Positions 1 through 9,385 of a stretch of 64,000 nucleotides of DNA are shown piece after piece. Below the pieces are notes generated by a model. That model saw only the letters and a program-made list of their open reading frames with translations. It did no database searches and was not told where the DNA came from. Position numbers and translations under genes: made by a program. How positions within the stretch are numbered: the stretch's first letter is position 1; every line of letters starts with the position of its first letter. This stretch comes from Anoxybacillus tengchongensis (GTDB lineage Bacteria; Bacillota; Bacilli; Bacillales; Anoxybacillaceae): the NCBI RefSeq assembly GCF_014201585.1, contig NZ_JACHES010000003.1:124001-188000 (forward strand), read 5' to 3'.

Positions 1-695
1 GAACTAGAGACCTTATGATAGATCACAGAACTAGGTTGATAGATTATTTTCCACCCTCTATTACTACTCCTAACATTCCAATCCGTTTCTTCATAATACA
101 AAAAATAATCCTCACACATGTACCCTACCGTTTCTAGTACCTCTCTCCGAAAGCACAAACTACATCCTGTTATATAATCCACTTCTTTTACTTCGTCATA
201 TTGCCCGACATCTTCTTCTTTAATTCCTATATGCTTTGTCGTTCCTGTCCAAGTATTAACCTTGCCCCCCGCAAACCAAATTTTGTTCGTTCCGTAATAA
301 TAAATTTTGGAACCAACAATTCCTACTTGTTTGTCTTTTTCCAACGTTTCTACTAATGGCGTTAACGCATTCGGATCTACTACTGTATCGTTATTCAAAA
401 GCCAAAAATATTGGTACCCTTGTTTATGCGCCTCTCTAATGGCGACATTATTCCCACCTGCAAACCCTAAATTCGCTCCGGTTTGAATAAATGTAATAGG
501 CAAATGAAATTTTCCATCGTTATAATCTTGTTGAAGTTTATCAAACGAGCCGTCTTGTGAAGCGTTATCTACTAAAAACACGTGAAAATAAGGGTACGTT
601 AAATGCTCTAGCGATTTTAAACATTCAAACGTATCGTCATAAGCATTCCAGTTTAAAATAATAATCGCAACATCTTTATTCGTTACTTGTTTCAA
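1..695 (-). CDS. Family 2 glycosyltransferase, partial (C-terminus off the left edge)
   Basis: About 231 codons are readable. The frame starts at a TTG (693-695), because an in-frame TAA lies at 711-713 and no ATG or GTG intervenes; AAGG sits about 13 bases upstream. The N-terminus reads VAIIILNWN, followed by VDNASQDGS, the GANLGFAGGNN segment and WLLNNDTVVD, which are the nucleotide-sugar and metal (DXD-like) motifs of GT2 enzymes. A later YYEETDWN stretch resembles the catalytic-base region of rhamnosyltransferase-like GT2s. It follows rmlD directly, so a rhamnosyltransferase acting on a lipid-linked surface glycan is the likeliest role. The acceptor cannot be read from sequence. Confidence 0.85.
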   Translation of the reverse strand, partial: MKQVTNKDVAIIILNWNAYDDTFECLKSLEHLTYPYFHVFLVDNASQDGSFDKLQQDYNDGKFHLPITFIQTGANLGFAGGNNVAIREAHKQGYQYFWLLNNDTVVDPNALTPLVETLEKDKQVGIVGSKIYYYGTNKIWFAGGKVNTWTGTTKHIGIKEEDVGQYDEVKEVDYITGCSLCFRREVLETVGYMCEDYFLYYEETDWNVRSSNRGWKIIYQPSSVIYHKVSS

Positions 696-710
696 GCGTA
701 CATCACTACC

Positions 711-1556
711 TTATAGTTTAATTCTTATAATAAATTCTTTCAATGCTTCTCGCCAATTTCTCATTTGATGAAATCCATTCAACCTAAGCGCCATATGCTC
801 AAACACCGAATACATCGGTCTTGGTGCTGGCCTTGGAAACTCTTTTGTCGTGCAAGGATTGACTTTAACTTCTATCCCTACTTCCTCAAAAATTGCTTTC
901 GCAAATTCATACCAAGAACAATGTCCCGAATTGGAAACGTGATAAACGCCGTACTTTTCCGTTTGAATCAGTTCCAAAATGCAATTTGCTAAGTCGACCG
1001 TATATGTCGGGCAGCCGATTTGGTCGTTGACGACCATTAGCTCATCTCGCTCTTTGGCTAACTTTAACATCGTCTTGACAAAATTGTCCCCATGTTTTCC
1101 ATACACCCAAGACGTTCTCACGATAAAAAACTTCGAATGCAAGTCGCGGACAAACTGCTCGCCAGCTAGTTTACTCTTCCCATACACGCTAAGTGGATTC
1201 GTCGGCGCCAATTCGTTGTATGGGGTAGTTGCCATTCCGTCAAAGACGTAGTCTGTGCTAATGTAAACAAGTTTTGCCCCTACTGCTTCCGATGCAACCG
1301 CAACGTTTCTCGTTCCGTACGCATTAATTAAAAATGCTTGATCAGGCTGGGATTCCGCTAAATCGACTTTCGTATACGCCGCTGCATGAACAACAACATC
1401 AGGTTTAACTTCGCTAATAACCTGTTTTACTTGGTCAAAGTTTGTGATATCTAACTCTTCCCGCCCATAACCGTAAACTTCATATCCTTGATTAGCGAAC
1501 AAGTGGACTACATCTGTACCAAGCTGCCCTTTTGCACCTGTTACAATTACTTTCAT
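711..1556 (-). CDS. rmlD: dTDP-4-dehydrorhamnose reductase
   Basis: Last step of dTDP-L-rhamnose synthesis: NAD(P)H-dependent reduction of dTDP-4-keto-L-rhamnose in the cytosol. The 281-residue product is full length for RmlD. It opens with a GxxGxxG nucleotide-binding loop (GAKGQLG, residues 7-13) and carries the SDR pair Tyr125/Lys129 in YGKSK, with STDYVFDG just before. Its ATG overlaps the rmlB stop by four bases (ATGA), so the two are translationally coupled. It is the last rml gene; a GT2 follows. Confidence 0.97.
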   Translation of the reverse strand: MKVIVTGAKGQLGTDVVHLFANQGYEVYGYGREELDITNFDQVKQVISEVKPDVVVHAAAYTKVDLAESQPDQAFLINAYGTRNVAVASEAVGAKLVYISTDYVFDGMATTPYNELAPTNPLSVYGKSKLAGEQFVRDLHSKFFIVRTSWVYGKHGDNFVKTMLKLAKERDELMVVNDQIGCPTYTVDLANCILELIQTEKYGVYHVSNSGHCSWYEFAKAIFEEVGIEVKVNPCTTKEFPRPAPRPMYSVFEHMALRLNGFHQMRNWREALKEFIIRIKL

Positions 1557-2566
1557 CTTCTGTCACCGTATTGTTTCTCATAATAAGTCATATATTCGCC
1601 AGATTTAATGTTTTTCCACCATTCTTGATTTTCAATATACCATTGAATCGTTTCCACAATGCCTGTTTCAAATGTATACTGCGGTTTCCATCCAAGCTCG
1701 TTCATAATTTTTGTCGGATCAATCGCATAACGGCGGTCGTGCCCTGGGCGGTCTGCCACATACGTAATTAACTCTTTTGACACTCCTAGTTTTTCAACGA
1801 TGAGATGTACAATTTCATTATTCGTGCGTTCATTATGTCCGCCGATATTGTACACTTCCCCCGATTTCCCTTTATGAATCACTAAATCAATCGCCGCACA
1901 ATGATCTTTAACGTGCAACCAATCACGAATATTTTTGCCATCACCATAAATTGGTAGTTCCTTTCCTTCTAATGCGTTTGTAATCATTAACGGAATAAGC
2001 TTTTCCGGGAAGTGATATGGACCATAGTTGTTCGAACATCTTGTAATGTTCACATGAAGTCCGTACGTTTCATGATACGCCCTAACAAGCAAATCCCCAC
2101 CTGCTTTGCTTGCCGAATATGGGCTGTTTGGTGCTAATGGGGTTTCTTCGGTAAAATACCCTGTTTCCCCAAGCGTCCCATACACTTCATCGGTAGAAAT
2201 TTGCACATATTTCTTTATTTTATTTTCTTTCGCTACATCCAATAACACTTGCGTACCTAGTACGTTTGTTTTTACAAAAATACTAGGGTCGGTAATACTA
2301 CGATCGACATGCGATTCTGCCGCAAAGTTAACGATGACATCAATTTCATATGTTTTAACTACATAATCTACGAGTTGACGGTTATTAATATCACCTTTCA
2401 CAAACCTATAGTTAGGATGATTTTCAACATCCTTTAAGTTTTCAAGGTTGCCTGCATACGTTAATAAATCATAGTTAACTACTTTGTAATGTGGATATTT
2501 CTCTAGCATATAACGGACAAAGTTGCTGCCGATAAAACCAGCTCCGCCTGTGACTAAAAGGTTCAT
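1553..2566 (-). CDS. rmlB: dTDP-glucose 4,6-dehydratase
   Basis: Second step of dTDP-rhamnose synthesis, giving dTDP-4-keto-6-deoxyglucose with a bound NAD. Starting at MNLLVTGG the protein is 337 residues. This start overlaps the rmlC stop in TGATG and has a GGGAGAG ribosome site; an upstream in-frame codon would add five residues. Motifs are GGAGFIG near the N-terminus, the STDEVYG dehydratase signature (Asp126-Glu127) and YSASK with Tyr150 and Lys154. A very standard RmlB. Confidence 0.97.
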   Translation of the reverse strand: MNLLVTGGAGFIGSNFVRYMLEKYPHYKVVNYDLLTYAGNLENLKDVENHPNYRFVKGDINNRQLVDYVVKTYEIDVIVNFAAESHVDRSITDPSIFVKTNVLGTQVLLDVAKENKIKKYVQISTDEVYGTLGETGYFTEETPLAPNSPYSASKAGGDLLVRAYHETYGLHVNITRCSNNYGPYHFPEKLIPLMITNALEGKELPIYGDGKNIRDWLHVKDHCAAIDLVIHKGKSGEVYNIGGHNERTNNEIVHLIVEKLGVSKELITYVADRPGHDRRYAIDPTKIMNELGWKPQYTFETGIVETIQWYIENQEWWKNIKSGEYMTYYEKQYGDRR

Positions 2567-3126
2567 CACATTCTCTCCCATTCAAAGTTAATTTCCGCGT
2601 CTGCCAATAGTGGATGCTTTGCGTCTTTTTCCGAAAGAATCGGATTTGCTGTTGGCCAATCAATTCCTAACGCCGGATCATTCCAAACAATGCCACGGTC
2701 ATGTTCTGGAGAATAATATTCATCTACCTTATACTGCACTTCCGTATTTTCCACTAACGTGCAAAACCCATGGGCAAACCCTTTTGGCACAAGCAATTGT
2801 CGCTTATTCTCCGCGCTTAAAATAAACCCTTGCCATTTCCCGAATGTCGGTGAGCCTTTACGAATATCAACAACGACATCATAAACCGCCCCGCGCGTCA
2901 CGCGAACTAATTTCGTTTGCGCCTTTGGGTGTAACTGATAATGAAGCCCGCGGATCGTTCCTGCTTGTCGGGATAACGAGTGATTATCTTGAATAAAGTC
3001 AAAATCAAGCCCATATTCCGCAAAAAGTTTTTTATTGTAGCTTTCCATAAAAAAACCGCGGTGGTCGCCGAATACTTTCGGTTCAATCAACAACACACCG
3101 GGCAATGATGTTTCTGTCACTTTCAC
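2566..3126 (-). CDS. rmlC: dTDP-4-dehydrorhamnose 3,5-epimerase
   Basis: Third step of dTDP-rhamnose synthesis, a double epimerisation at C3 and C5 in a cupin fold. I place the start at GTG 3124-3126 (MKVTETSLPG), six bases after AGGTG. A longer in-frame start at 3180 would overlap rmlA and add 18 non-conserved residues. The product is 186 residues, usual for RmlC. The IRGLHYQ segment carries the catalytic His, and the PKGFAHGF and VDEYYSPEHDRGI motifs are intact. Stop and next start overlap by one base. Confidence 0.96.
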   Translation of the reverse strand: MKVTETSLPGVLLIEPKVFGDHRGFFMESYNKKLFAEYGLDFDFIQDNHSLSRQAGTIRGLHYQLHPKAQTKLVRVTRGAVYDVVVDIRKGSPTFGKWQGFILSAENKRQLLVPKGFAHGFCTLVENTEVQYKVDEYYSPEHDRGIVWNDPALGIDWPTANPILSEKDAKHPLLADAEINFEWERM

Positions 3127-3139
3127 ACCGAACACCTCA

Positions 3140-4027
3140 TTATAAATAAATCGGTCGTTTCTTTTGATTGGCAATATCAATCAAATATTGACCATACTGA
3201 TTTTTCTTTAATGGCTCCGCCAGTTTTAATAATTGCTCCCGATCAATATATCCTTTTAAGTAGGCAATCTCCTCAAGGCAAGCAACTTTTAAACTTTGAC
3301 GCTTCTCAATCGTTTCGATAAATTGCGACGCTTCTAATAAAGACTCATGTGTACCTGAATCCAACCAAGAAAATCCCCGACCTAAAATTTCTACATGCAG
3401 TTCCCCAAGCTCCAAATACGCTTTGTTTACATCCGTAATTTCTAATTCCCCACGTGCAGACGGACGAATATTTTTCGCAATCTCTACCACACGATTATCA
3501 TAAAAATACAACCCCGTCACCGCATAATTGGACTTCGGATTTTCTGGCTTTTCCTCAATAGAAATAACCTTCCCGTTCTCATCAAATTCCACAACACCAA
3601 AGCGTTCAGGGTCATTGACATAATACCCAAAAACAGTCGCACCTGTTCTACGCTCTACTGCCTTCTGTAACAACTGTGTCAACCCATGTCCATAAAAAAG
3701 ATTGTCCCCTAAAATTAATGCAACATTGTCATCGCCAATAAAATCTTCTCCAATTAAAAACGCCTGTGCAAGCCCATCTGGCGAAGGCTGCACGGCGTAA
3801 GAAAGCGAAATCCCTAACTGTGAACCATCCCCTAGCAACTCCTTGAAACGCGGCGTATCGCTAGGAGTAGAAATAATTAATATATCCCGAATACCCGCAA
3901 GCATTAAAACAGATAGCGGATAATAAATCATTGGCTTGTCGTACACAGGCAATAGTTGTTTTGATACTGCTTTCGTTAAAGGATAAAGGCGGGTACCGCT
4001 ACCACCAGCTAGGATGATGCCTTTCAT
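3140..4027 (-). CDS. rmlA: Glucose-1-phosphate thymidylyltransferase
   Basis: First step of dTDP-rhamnose synthesis: dTTP + glucose-1-phosphate to dTDP-glucose + PPi. The 295-residue protein has the nucleotidyltransferase signature [11 protein letters not shown] at residues 8-18, followed by [20 protein letters not shown] is the metal-binding region, and [16 protein letters not shown] and WLDSGTH are further family motifs. AGGAG stands a suitable distance before ATG 4027. Gene order rmlA-rmlC-rmlB-rmlD is that of many Gram-positive surface-glycan loci. Confidence 0.97.
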   Translation of the reverse strand: MKGIILAGGSGTRLYPLTKAVSKQLLPVYDKPMIYYPLSVLMLAGIRDILIISTPSDTPRFKELLGDGSQLGISLSYAVQPSPDGLAQAFLIGEDFIGDDNVALILGDNLFYGHGLTQLLQKAVERRTGATVFGYYVNDPERFGVVEFDENGKVISIEEKPENPKSNYAVTGLYFYDNRVVEIAKNIRPSARGELEITDVNKAYLELGELHVEILGRGFSWLDSGTHESLLEASQFIETIEKRQSLKVACLEEIAYLKGYIDREQLLKLAEPLKKNQYGQYLIDIANQKKRPIYL

Positions 4028-4059
4028 AAGAAAATTACTCCTCTTTATTCCTAAAATCT

Positions 4060-5271
4060 TTATTTGAACTCTTCGTACATGTATTCACCAAATCTACCAT
4101 ATACCAAATCGTCGAACAATTTATACTTGGTGTCTTTATAATTTTTAGTTACTTCAACTAAAATATTTTCTAAAACATCTGTTCTTTTATCCCAACTATA
4201 ATCATGCGCAGTTGCTACACCATTAATCACCAAACTCTGAACCTCTTGGGGATTTTGAATAGCCCATACTATCTTGTTAGCAATCTCTTCAATTTTCCTA
4301 GGTAAAGTAACTAGACCGTTTTTTCCATCAATAATATAATCCTCTACGCCATATTGAGTAGAAATAATTAGAGAACCCGAAGCCATAGCCTCAATAGGGG
4401 GAAGCGGGAAACTCTCATACCAAGATGTTAAAAGAACAATATCAGCCTCTTGATACAACTTTGAAAGTTGCTCATTAAAAAGCTTCCCTACATATTCAAA
4501 TTCCGTTTCGTAACTTTTAGTCGGCGGATTTAACCCAAATACTTTCCATATAATCTCAATTCCTTGAGAACTTAGAATGTCTCTAGCCTTCTTCACAGCT
4601 TTTACTGCGTCATTAAAACCTTTCCATTCACGCTGTTCATCGAAAAAACTTACAATCGTCCATTTTTTCTTGGTTCGATATTTTTCTAAATATCCTTTCC
4701 CTTCTTTAAACACTCCTAAATCAATTCCTGGATTTAATAAATAACTTTCCTCATTGAAATACTTTTTAACAATATGTCTTAACCAAGACGAATTTGATAT
4801 TTTAATCAATGGGAGTTTATATGTGTTCCTTGCAACGAGTCGTTGAATTCTATCTTGAAAAAATAACTCTTCAAAATGTTGCATGTGATACAAAGGTATA
4901 GTTTGATCGCTTAGATAAAAACCAGCATAAGCAGTAATACAGTATGTAGAAATAGTAACATCAGTCTGTTTCCAGTTGTTTATTAACCCTTTCACAGATT
5001 TATTCCACTGGTATACGGTTTTCAGTCTTTTTGCTTTTTTGTTATTTTGCATATATGGATGTATAATATTTTTTACAATTTTTTTCGCTAACTTGTCATT
5101 AGAAAATTGAATGATGAGTTCTTTCCACATTCCTATTTCCCATTTATACCGACCGTAAGGAGTGACAGCATAAACTTCATATCCCCTTTTCACTAAATTA
5201 TCCATGAAATTGTATAATACTATTGATCCACCAGTTTTACCAAAATCATAAAGTAAGTATGAAACTCTCAT
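4060..5271 (-). CDS. GT4-type glycosyltransferase, probable rhamnosyltransferase
   Basis: A 403-residue GT-B fold enzyme. The N-terminal half opens with [14 protein letters not shown], the usual glycine-rich acceptor loop. The C-terminal half has the donor site ending in [23 protein letters not shown], the EX7E motif of family 4. The architecture recalls the rhamnosyltransferase WsaF of the Geobacillus S-layer glycan locus, but this is recollection and the donor is unproven. The start overlaps the glf stop by four bases (ATGA). AT content is higher here than in the rml genes, common for glycan loci that move between strains. Confidence 0.85.
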   Translation of the reverse strand: MRVSYLLYDFGKTGGSIVLYNFMDNLVKRGYEVYAVTPYGRYKWEIGMWKELIIQFSNDKLAKKIVKNIIHPYMQNNKKAKRLKTVYQWNKSVKGLINNWKQTDVTISTYCITAYAGFYLSDQTIPLYHMQHFEELFFQDRIQRLVARNTYKLPLIKISNSSWLRHIVKKYFNEESYLLNPGIDLGVFKEGKGYLEKYRTKKKWTIVSFFDEQREWKGFNDAVKAVKKARDILSSQGIEIIWKVFGLNPPTKSYETEFEYVGKLFNEQLSKLYQEADIVLLTSWYESFPLPPIEAMASGSLIISTQYGVEDYIIDGKNGLVTLPRKIEEIANKIVWAIQNPQEVQSLVINGVATAHDYSWDKRTDVLENILVEVTKNYKDTKYKLFDDLVYGRFGEYMYEEFK

Positions 5272-6419
5272 TTTGCGATCCTTTCTTCAAATATTTTCAA
5301 AGCCTTCGCAACTACCATATCCATATCATAATACTGATACTCAGCCAAACGTCCAATAAAAATTAAATTATCATATTTTCTTACTTCTTCTCTATACAAT
5401 CTATATAGTTCTAGGTTTCTATCATTCTTAATCGGATAATAAGGAATATTTTCCCCTGGAATATACTCTTGGGAAAACTCTTTTACAGTTGTTGTTTTGT
5501 CAGAAGATTGATTCGTTAAATGTTTAAATTCAGTTATTCTTGTAAAATTATAATCATTTGGGTAATTGACAGTCCCTACTTCTTGTACTTGTTCTTGATT
5601 GAACTGTTCAAATACAAAATTTAACGAACGATAAGGTAACTGTCCAAATTTGTAATTAAAGAAGTAGTCAATTGGACCGGTATAAATGATTTTTCCGCTA
5701 AATTTTTGCCCAAATAGTTTTGCCTCTCCTGTTTCAAGATCAAACTGCAATACCTCTTTATAGTCTGTATTTAATAAAATCTTTATATTTTCATGATTTA
5801 GCATTCTTTCAAATAGCTTTGTGTATCCTTCTTTTGGCATCCCTTGATAATGATCTTGAAAATAACGGTCATCTCGACTAACATATACGGGCACGCGCCC
5901 TGTGACAGAAGGATCTAATTCTTCTGGCGTGACACCCCACTGCTTTGTTGTATAGCCAAGAAACACATTTTCATATATATAATCAGCTAAAAATTTCAAA
6001 TCTTTGTCTTCCGCTTCACGTAGCTTTAGAATGGGTACTTTTTTATTGTAACCAAAGTTTTCAATTAATTTTTTCTCCATTCGTTCTGCTAGATTTTTAG
6101 GAAAAACTTGATGAATGGAGTTTAAATTAAATGGAATCGGCACCTTTTTTCCATCGATAACTCCAAGTACTTTATGATGATACAAATACCAATCCGTAAA
6201 GTTTGATAAGTAATCCCAAACTTTTTTTATTTTTGTATGAAAAATATGTGGACCATAATTATGAATTAAAATGCCCTGACTATCATATGAGTCATATGCA
6301 TTCCCACCAACATGATTGCGTTTTTCAATCATTAATACTTTTTTATTTAATTGCGTTGCAATTCGTTCCGCTAGTACGCTACCAGCGAATCCTGTTCCAA
6401 TAATTACATAGCTAAACAT
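5268..6419 (-). CDS. glf: UDP-galactopyranose mutase
   Basis: Flavoenzyme interconverting UDP-galactopyranose and UDP-galactofuranose. I start at ATG 6417-6419 (MFSYVIIGTGFAGSV), seven bases after GGAGGG. The longer open frame upstream runs through the end of the flippase gene. The protein is 383 residues, normal for Glf. The FAD-binding GTGFAGS loop is at the N-terminus; GPHIFHT, the KQWG motif and the C-terminal FIGRLAEYQYYDMD are diagnostic. Its presence means the polymer made here, or a relative, can contain galactofuranose. Confidence 0.95.
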   Translation of the reverse strand: MFSYVIIGTGFAGSVLAERIATQLNKKVLMIEKRNHVGGNAYDSYDSQGILIHNYGPHIFHTKIKKVWDYLSNFTDWYLYHHKVLGVIDGKKVPIPFNLNSIHQVFPKNLAERMEKKLIENFGYNKKVPILKLREAEDKDLKFLADYIYENVFLGYTTKQWGVTPEELDPSVTGRVPVYVSRDDRYFQDHYQGMPKEGYTKLFERMLNHENIKILLNTDYKEVLQFDLETGEAKLFGQKFSGKIIYTGPIDYFFNYKFGQLPYRSLNFVFEQFNQEQVQEVGTVNYPNDYNFTRITEFKHLTNQSSDKTTTVKEFSQEYIPGENIPYYPIKNDRNLELYRLYREEVRKYDNLIFIGRLAEYQYYDMDMVVAKALKIFEERIAK

Positions 6420-7671
6420 GTTTACCCTCCAGAAGTTTAATCCCTTTTGAATATAAATAAACAAACATCGCCGAAGTAACAAAAAGCTCTGAAATGAAAA
6501 CACCAACTGCTGTTCCTACATGATGAAAATTAGGCACTAAAAGAACAGCTAGAAAGATATTTAAGATGCTTGCTAATATTAAAATGTTGGAGAAGGCTTT
6601 CTTATAACCTAAAGTTAACATTGTTTGAATTCCTAAAATATTGCTTAGTCCTATAATAAAAGGCAAAAAGGATAAAATTTTTAGCACTACGATCGAATGT
6701 TTGTAATGGTCTCCTAGCGCAATGTCTACTATGTTTTCCGCAAGAAAAAAAATAATGAAAGATACTATAAGTGTGCCCCCACCTATTATCAGTACGATTT
6801 TTCTTATAAGCATTAGCCCTTTTTCTCGATTCCCTAATATTAATCGGCTAATGTACGGATAGAGCGCTTGTGAGACGGGGCTAATCATTCCGTTTGCAGC
6901 GCTAATAATTTTCTCCGCACCAGCATAATATCCCACAATCGTATTATTCGTAAATAATCCGAGAATAAATGTATTGCTAACGGTATATAAGCTAATAGCA
7001 ACCGTTGAAATAAATACATACCATCCTTCTTTTAACTGATACTTAATGTCGTTCCAGGCAGGAAGAACAATATTTATACTGAAAGTTTTTTTAATCATGC
7101 CTAAGGATATGATTCCGATTGATATTATTCCAAGAGAATTAAGCAATGGGACTAATAGAAAATCATCCCTCTGCTTCACCAATAGAAAGATACCTGCTGT
7201 AAATAATGCCTTTGCGATGATATTTAGAAAAGTTATGTACCTCATCCTCTCCATTCCTTGAAAAAACCAGACAGGAAAAAGAACATTGCCAACAACCATG
7301 CCAAACGTGATGACATATATTGATTTATGCTCTGCGAATTTTGGCAATAGAAAAACTAACAAACAAAGCACGACAAAACTAATTACAGTAAAGAAGACTT
7401 TAATCGTTATTACTGTGCTAAAAATTCTTTGAACCTTCTCCCTATTTTCCCTATACACAGCAATTTGATTTGTAGCAGACAGATTAAATCCATAATCAAC
7501 AAAAATAACAAAAAACTGCACAAAAGACTGAGCAAACGCTACTAATCCGTAATTTTCTGGGCCTAAAACCCTTACTAAATAAGGCAACGTAAGCAAAGGA
7601 AGTATATAATTTAGTCCTTGCAAAGTCGCTAACGATAGAAAATTTTCAAATAGCCTTTTCTTATCAGACAT
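6412..7671 (-). CDS. Polysaccharide flippase (Wzx/MATE-like)
   Basis: Integral membrane protein of 419 residues with about twelve hydrophobic segments and the N-terminal LQGLNYILPLLTLPYLVRVLGPENYG signature region of the polysaccharide biosynthesis (PST) family. It should flip undecaprenyl-linked repeat units across the membrane. ATG 7671 (MSDKKRLF) with AGGGGA is preferred over a TTG at 7692 that overlaps the upstream stop. The stop overlaps glf by eight bases. No Wzy polymerase is visible in the window; it may lie off the left edge. Confidence 0.88.
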   Translation of the reverse strand: MSDKKRLFENFLSLATLQGLNYILPLLTLPYLVRVLGPENYGLVAFAQSFVQFFVIFVDYGFNLSATNQIAVYRENREKVQRIFSTVITIKVFFTVISFVVLCLLVFLLPKFAEHKSIYVITFGMVVGNVLFPVWFFQGMERMRYITFLNIIAKALFTAGIFLLVKQRDDFLLVPLLNSLGIISIGIISLGMIKKTFSINIVLPAWNDIKYQLKEGWYVFISTVAISLYTVSNTFILGLFTNNTIVGYYAGAEKIISAANGMISPVSQALYPYISRLILGNREKGLMLIRKIVLIIGGGTLIVSFIIFFLAENIVDIALGDHYKHSIVVLKILSFLPFIIGLSNILGIQTMLTLGYKKAFSNILILASILNIFLAVLLVPNFHHVGTAVGVFISELFVTSAMFVYLYSKGIKLLEGKHV

Positions 7672-7688
7672 ATATGTTTCCCCTATAA

Positions 7689-8390
7689 TCAATAAGCTCC
7701 CCTTCTCAAAACCACCATAAATACCGTTTTCACAAGAATGACAATATCCAAAATGAGCGACTGATGCTCCACATAAAACAACTCTACATTCACTCTTTCT
7801 GGATATCCTACTTCACTTCTTCCGCTTACCTGCCAATAGCCAGTCATTCCTGGTTTGACTGATAAAAACTTTGAAACTTCTCTTCCGTATTCCTTTAATT
7901 CCTCTTCCACCACCGGCCTCGGTCCGACTAAACTCATTTCCCCTTTTAATACGTTAATGAGCTGAGGAATTTCGTCTAAGCTTGTCTTTCGTAAAAAGCG
8001 CCCAAGGTTTGTGATACGTGGGTCTTCATGCGGTTCTAGTTTATAGTTGTTCCTTAAATACTTTTGGTAAAGCTCTTTATCCGCTTTTAGCTTCTCTTCC
8101 GCATTTACAGTCATGGATCGAAACTTGTATATGTAAAATCTTTCTCCATGTTTGCCGACACGGGTTTGTTTGAACAAAATTGGACCTTTAGAATCCCCGA
8201 ATAAATAAAAGATGCCAATGCATAAAAAAAGCGGGCTGGATAAAATGAGCCCGATGATTGCTCCTAAAATATCAATCACTCTCTTTGTTATAGCGTACGC
8301 TCTCGATGTATCTTCTAAGCTCCTAAATTGTACGTAATCTAATCGTTGACTGGAAATGACCGCTTCTTGTGCGGTATTTAGTTTAGCCAA
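7689..8390 (-). CDS. Undecaprenyl-phosphate sugar-1-phosphate transferase
   Basis: Initiating enzyme that would load the first sugar phosphate onto undecaprenyl phosphate. The 233-residue protein has a short cytosolic N-terminus, one hydrophobic segment around residues 37-60, then the bacterial sugar transferase domain with KFRSM, RKTSLDEIPQLINVL, SLVGPRP and PGMTGYWQVSGRS. It is the short monotopic form, not the larger WbaP/WsaP form with four extra helices. The start is a TTG (8388-8390) after two GGGG purine blocks. The sugar is not predictable. Confidence 0.93.
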   Translation of the reverse strand: MAKLNTAQEAVISSQRLDYVQFRSLEDTSRAYAITKRVIDILGAIIGLILSSPLFLCIGIFYLFGDSKGPILFKQTRVGKHGERFYIYKFRSMTVNAEEKLKADKELYQKYLRNNYKLEPHEDPRITNLGRFLRKTSLDEIPQLINVLKGEMSLVGPRPVVEEELKEYGREVSKFLSVKPGMTGYWQVSGRSEVGYPERVNVELFYVEHQSLILDIVILVKTVFMVVLRRGAY

Positions 8391-8406
8391 CTCCCCTCAT
8401 CCCCTC

Positions 8407-9288
8407 TCATTCCGTTACTTTCGTTTCTTTTAATACGTTTTCGATAAACGGAAGAAGTTGTTTTTTCAACTCCTCATCTTGCATTGCAAACTCAATCGTC
8501 GTCTGGATAAACCCAAGCTTCTCCCCAACATCATACCGCTTTCCTTCAAACTCATACGCAAAGACGCGTTGGATTTCGTTTAGCTTTTGAATCGCGTCGG
8601 TCAGTTGAATTTCGCCGCCGGCGCCGGTTTCTTGTTTTTCAAGAAACATGAAAATTTCTGGCGTTAAAATGTATCGACCCATAATCGCTAAGTTCGATGG
8701 GGCGGTGCCTGGTGCTGGTTTCTCGACGAATTGGCGCACTTGATAGCGTCGTCCTTTTTTGTCGATTGGGTCGATGATGCCGTAACGGTGCGTTTCGTCG
8801 TCAGCGACTTGTTTGACTCCGATGACAGAGCTTCTCGTTTTTTCGAATTCGTTCATCAACTGTTTTAAACATGGGGTATCAGCTTGAACGATGTCGTCGC
8901 CTAACAGGACAGCAAATGGTTCGTCACCGATAAATTTACGGGCGCACCAGACGGCGTGGCCTAGTCCTTTTGGTTCTTTTTGACGAATGTAATGAATGTC
9001 GACTTTGGACGGCTCTTTTACTTTTTCTAGCAGGTCGTGTTTATTGTTTTTTAACAACGTTTGTTCCAGTTCAAATGCATGGTCGAAATGGTCTTCGATG
9101 GCACGTTTTCCTTTTCCTGTGACGATAATAATATCTTCAATGCCTGATTCGATTGCTTCTTCGACGATATATTGAATCGTCGGCTTGTCGACGATCGGAA
9201 GCATTTCTTTCGGCATCGCTTTTGTCGCAGGTAAAAAGCGCGTGCCAAGCCCAGCAGCTGGGATAATCGCTTTTCTTACCGTTTTCAC
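8407..9288 (-). CDS. galU: UTP-glucose-1-phosphate uridylyltransferase
   Basis: Makes UDP-glucose from UTP and glucose-1-phosphate, feeding UDP-galactose and glucan-type polymers. The protein has [22 protein letters not shown] near the N-terminus, VLLGDDIV and the FVEKP motif. I use GTG 9286-9288, with GAGGG six bases upstream; the ATG at 9294 abuts the same GAGGG and is too close. The product is 293 residues, normal for GalU. It is the first gene after the palindrome at 9311-9360 and probably starts the polysaccharide transcription unit. Confidence 0.95.
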   Translation of the reverse strand: MKTVRKAIIPAAGLGTRFLPATKAMPKEMLPIVDKPTIQYIVEEAIESGIEDIIIVTGKGKRAIEDHFDHAFELEQTLLKNNKHDLLEKVKEPSKVDIHYIRQKEPKGLGHAVWCARKFIGDEPFAVLLGDDIVQADTPCLKQLMNEFEKTRSSVIGVKQVADDETHRYGIIDPIDKKGRRYQVRQFVEKPAPGTAPSNLAIMGRYILTPEIFMFLEKQETGAGGEIQLTDAIQKLNEIQRVFAYEFEGKRYDVGEKLGFIQTTIEFAMQDEELKKQLLPFIENVLKETKVTE

Positions 9289-9310
9289 ATACATCCCTCA
9301 CTTCCTAAAC

Positions 9311-9360
9311 TGTACACCCACGTATACGCTATATATGCATAACATATACGTCGATGTACA
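9311..9360. repeat. Long interrupted palindrome upstream of galU
   Basis: Two 16-base arms mirror each other: TGTACA-N3-ACGTATA (9311-9326) and TATACGT-N3-TGTACA (9345-9360). The symmetry covers both the outer TGTACA and the inner ACGTATA half-sites, around an AT-rich 18-base centre. It lies between the terminator of the coiled-coil gene and the galU ribosome site, where the polysaccharide operon promoter should be. It could be a two-tier operator or a cruciform. No known operator was recognised. Confidence 0.6.
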
Positions 9361-9385
9361 AAAAAATAGCTCCCATTGGGAGTTA
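9358..9385 (-). terminator. Rho-independent terminator of the coiled-coil gene
   Basis: On the minus strand the self-complementary stem ACTCCC/GGGAGC is followed by a run of seven T. The stop codon of the coiled-coil gene is the first base triplet of the stem region. Confidence 0.75.
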
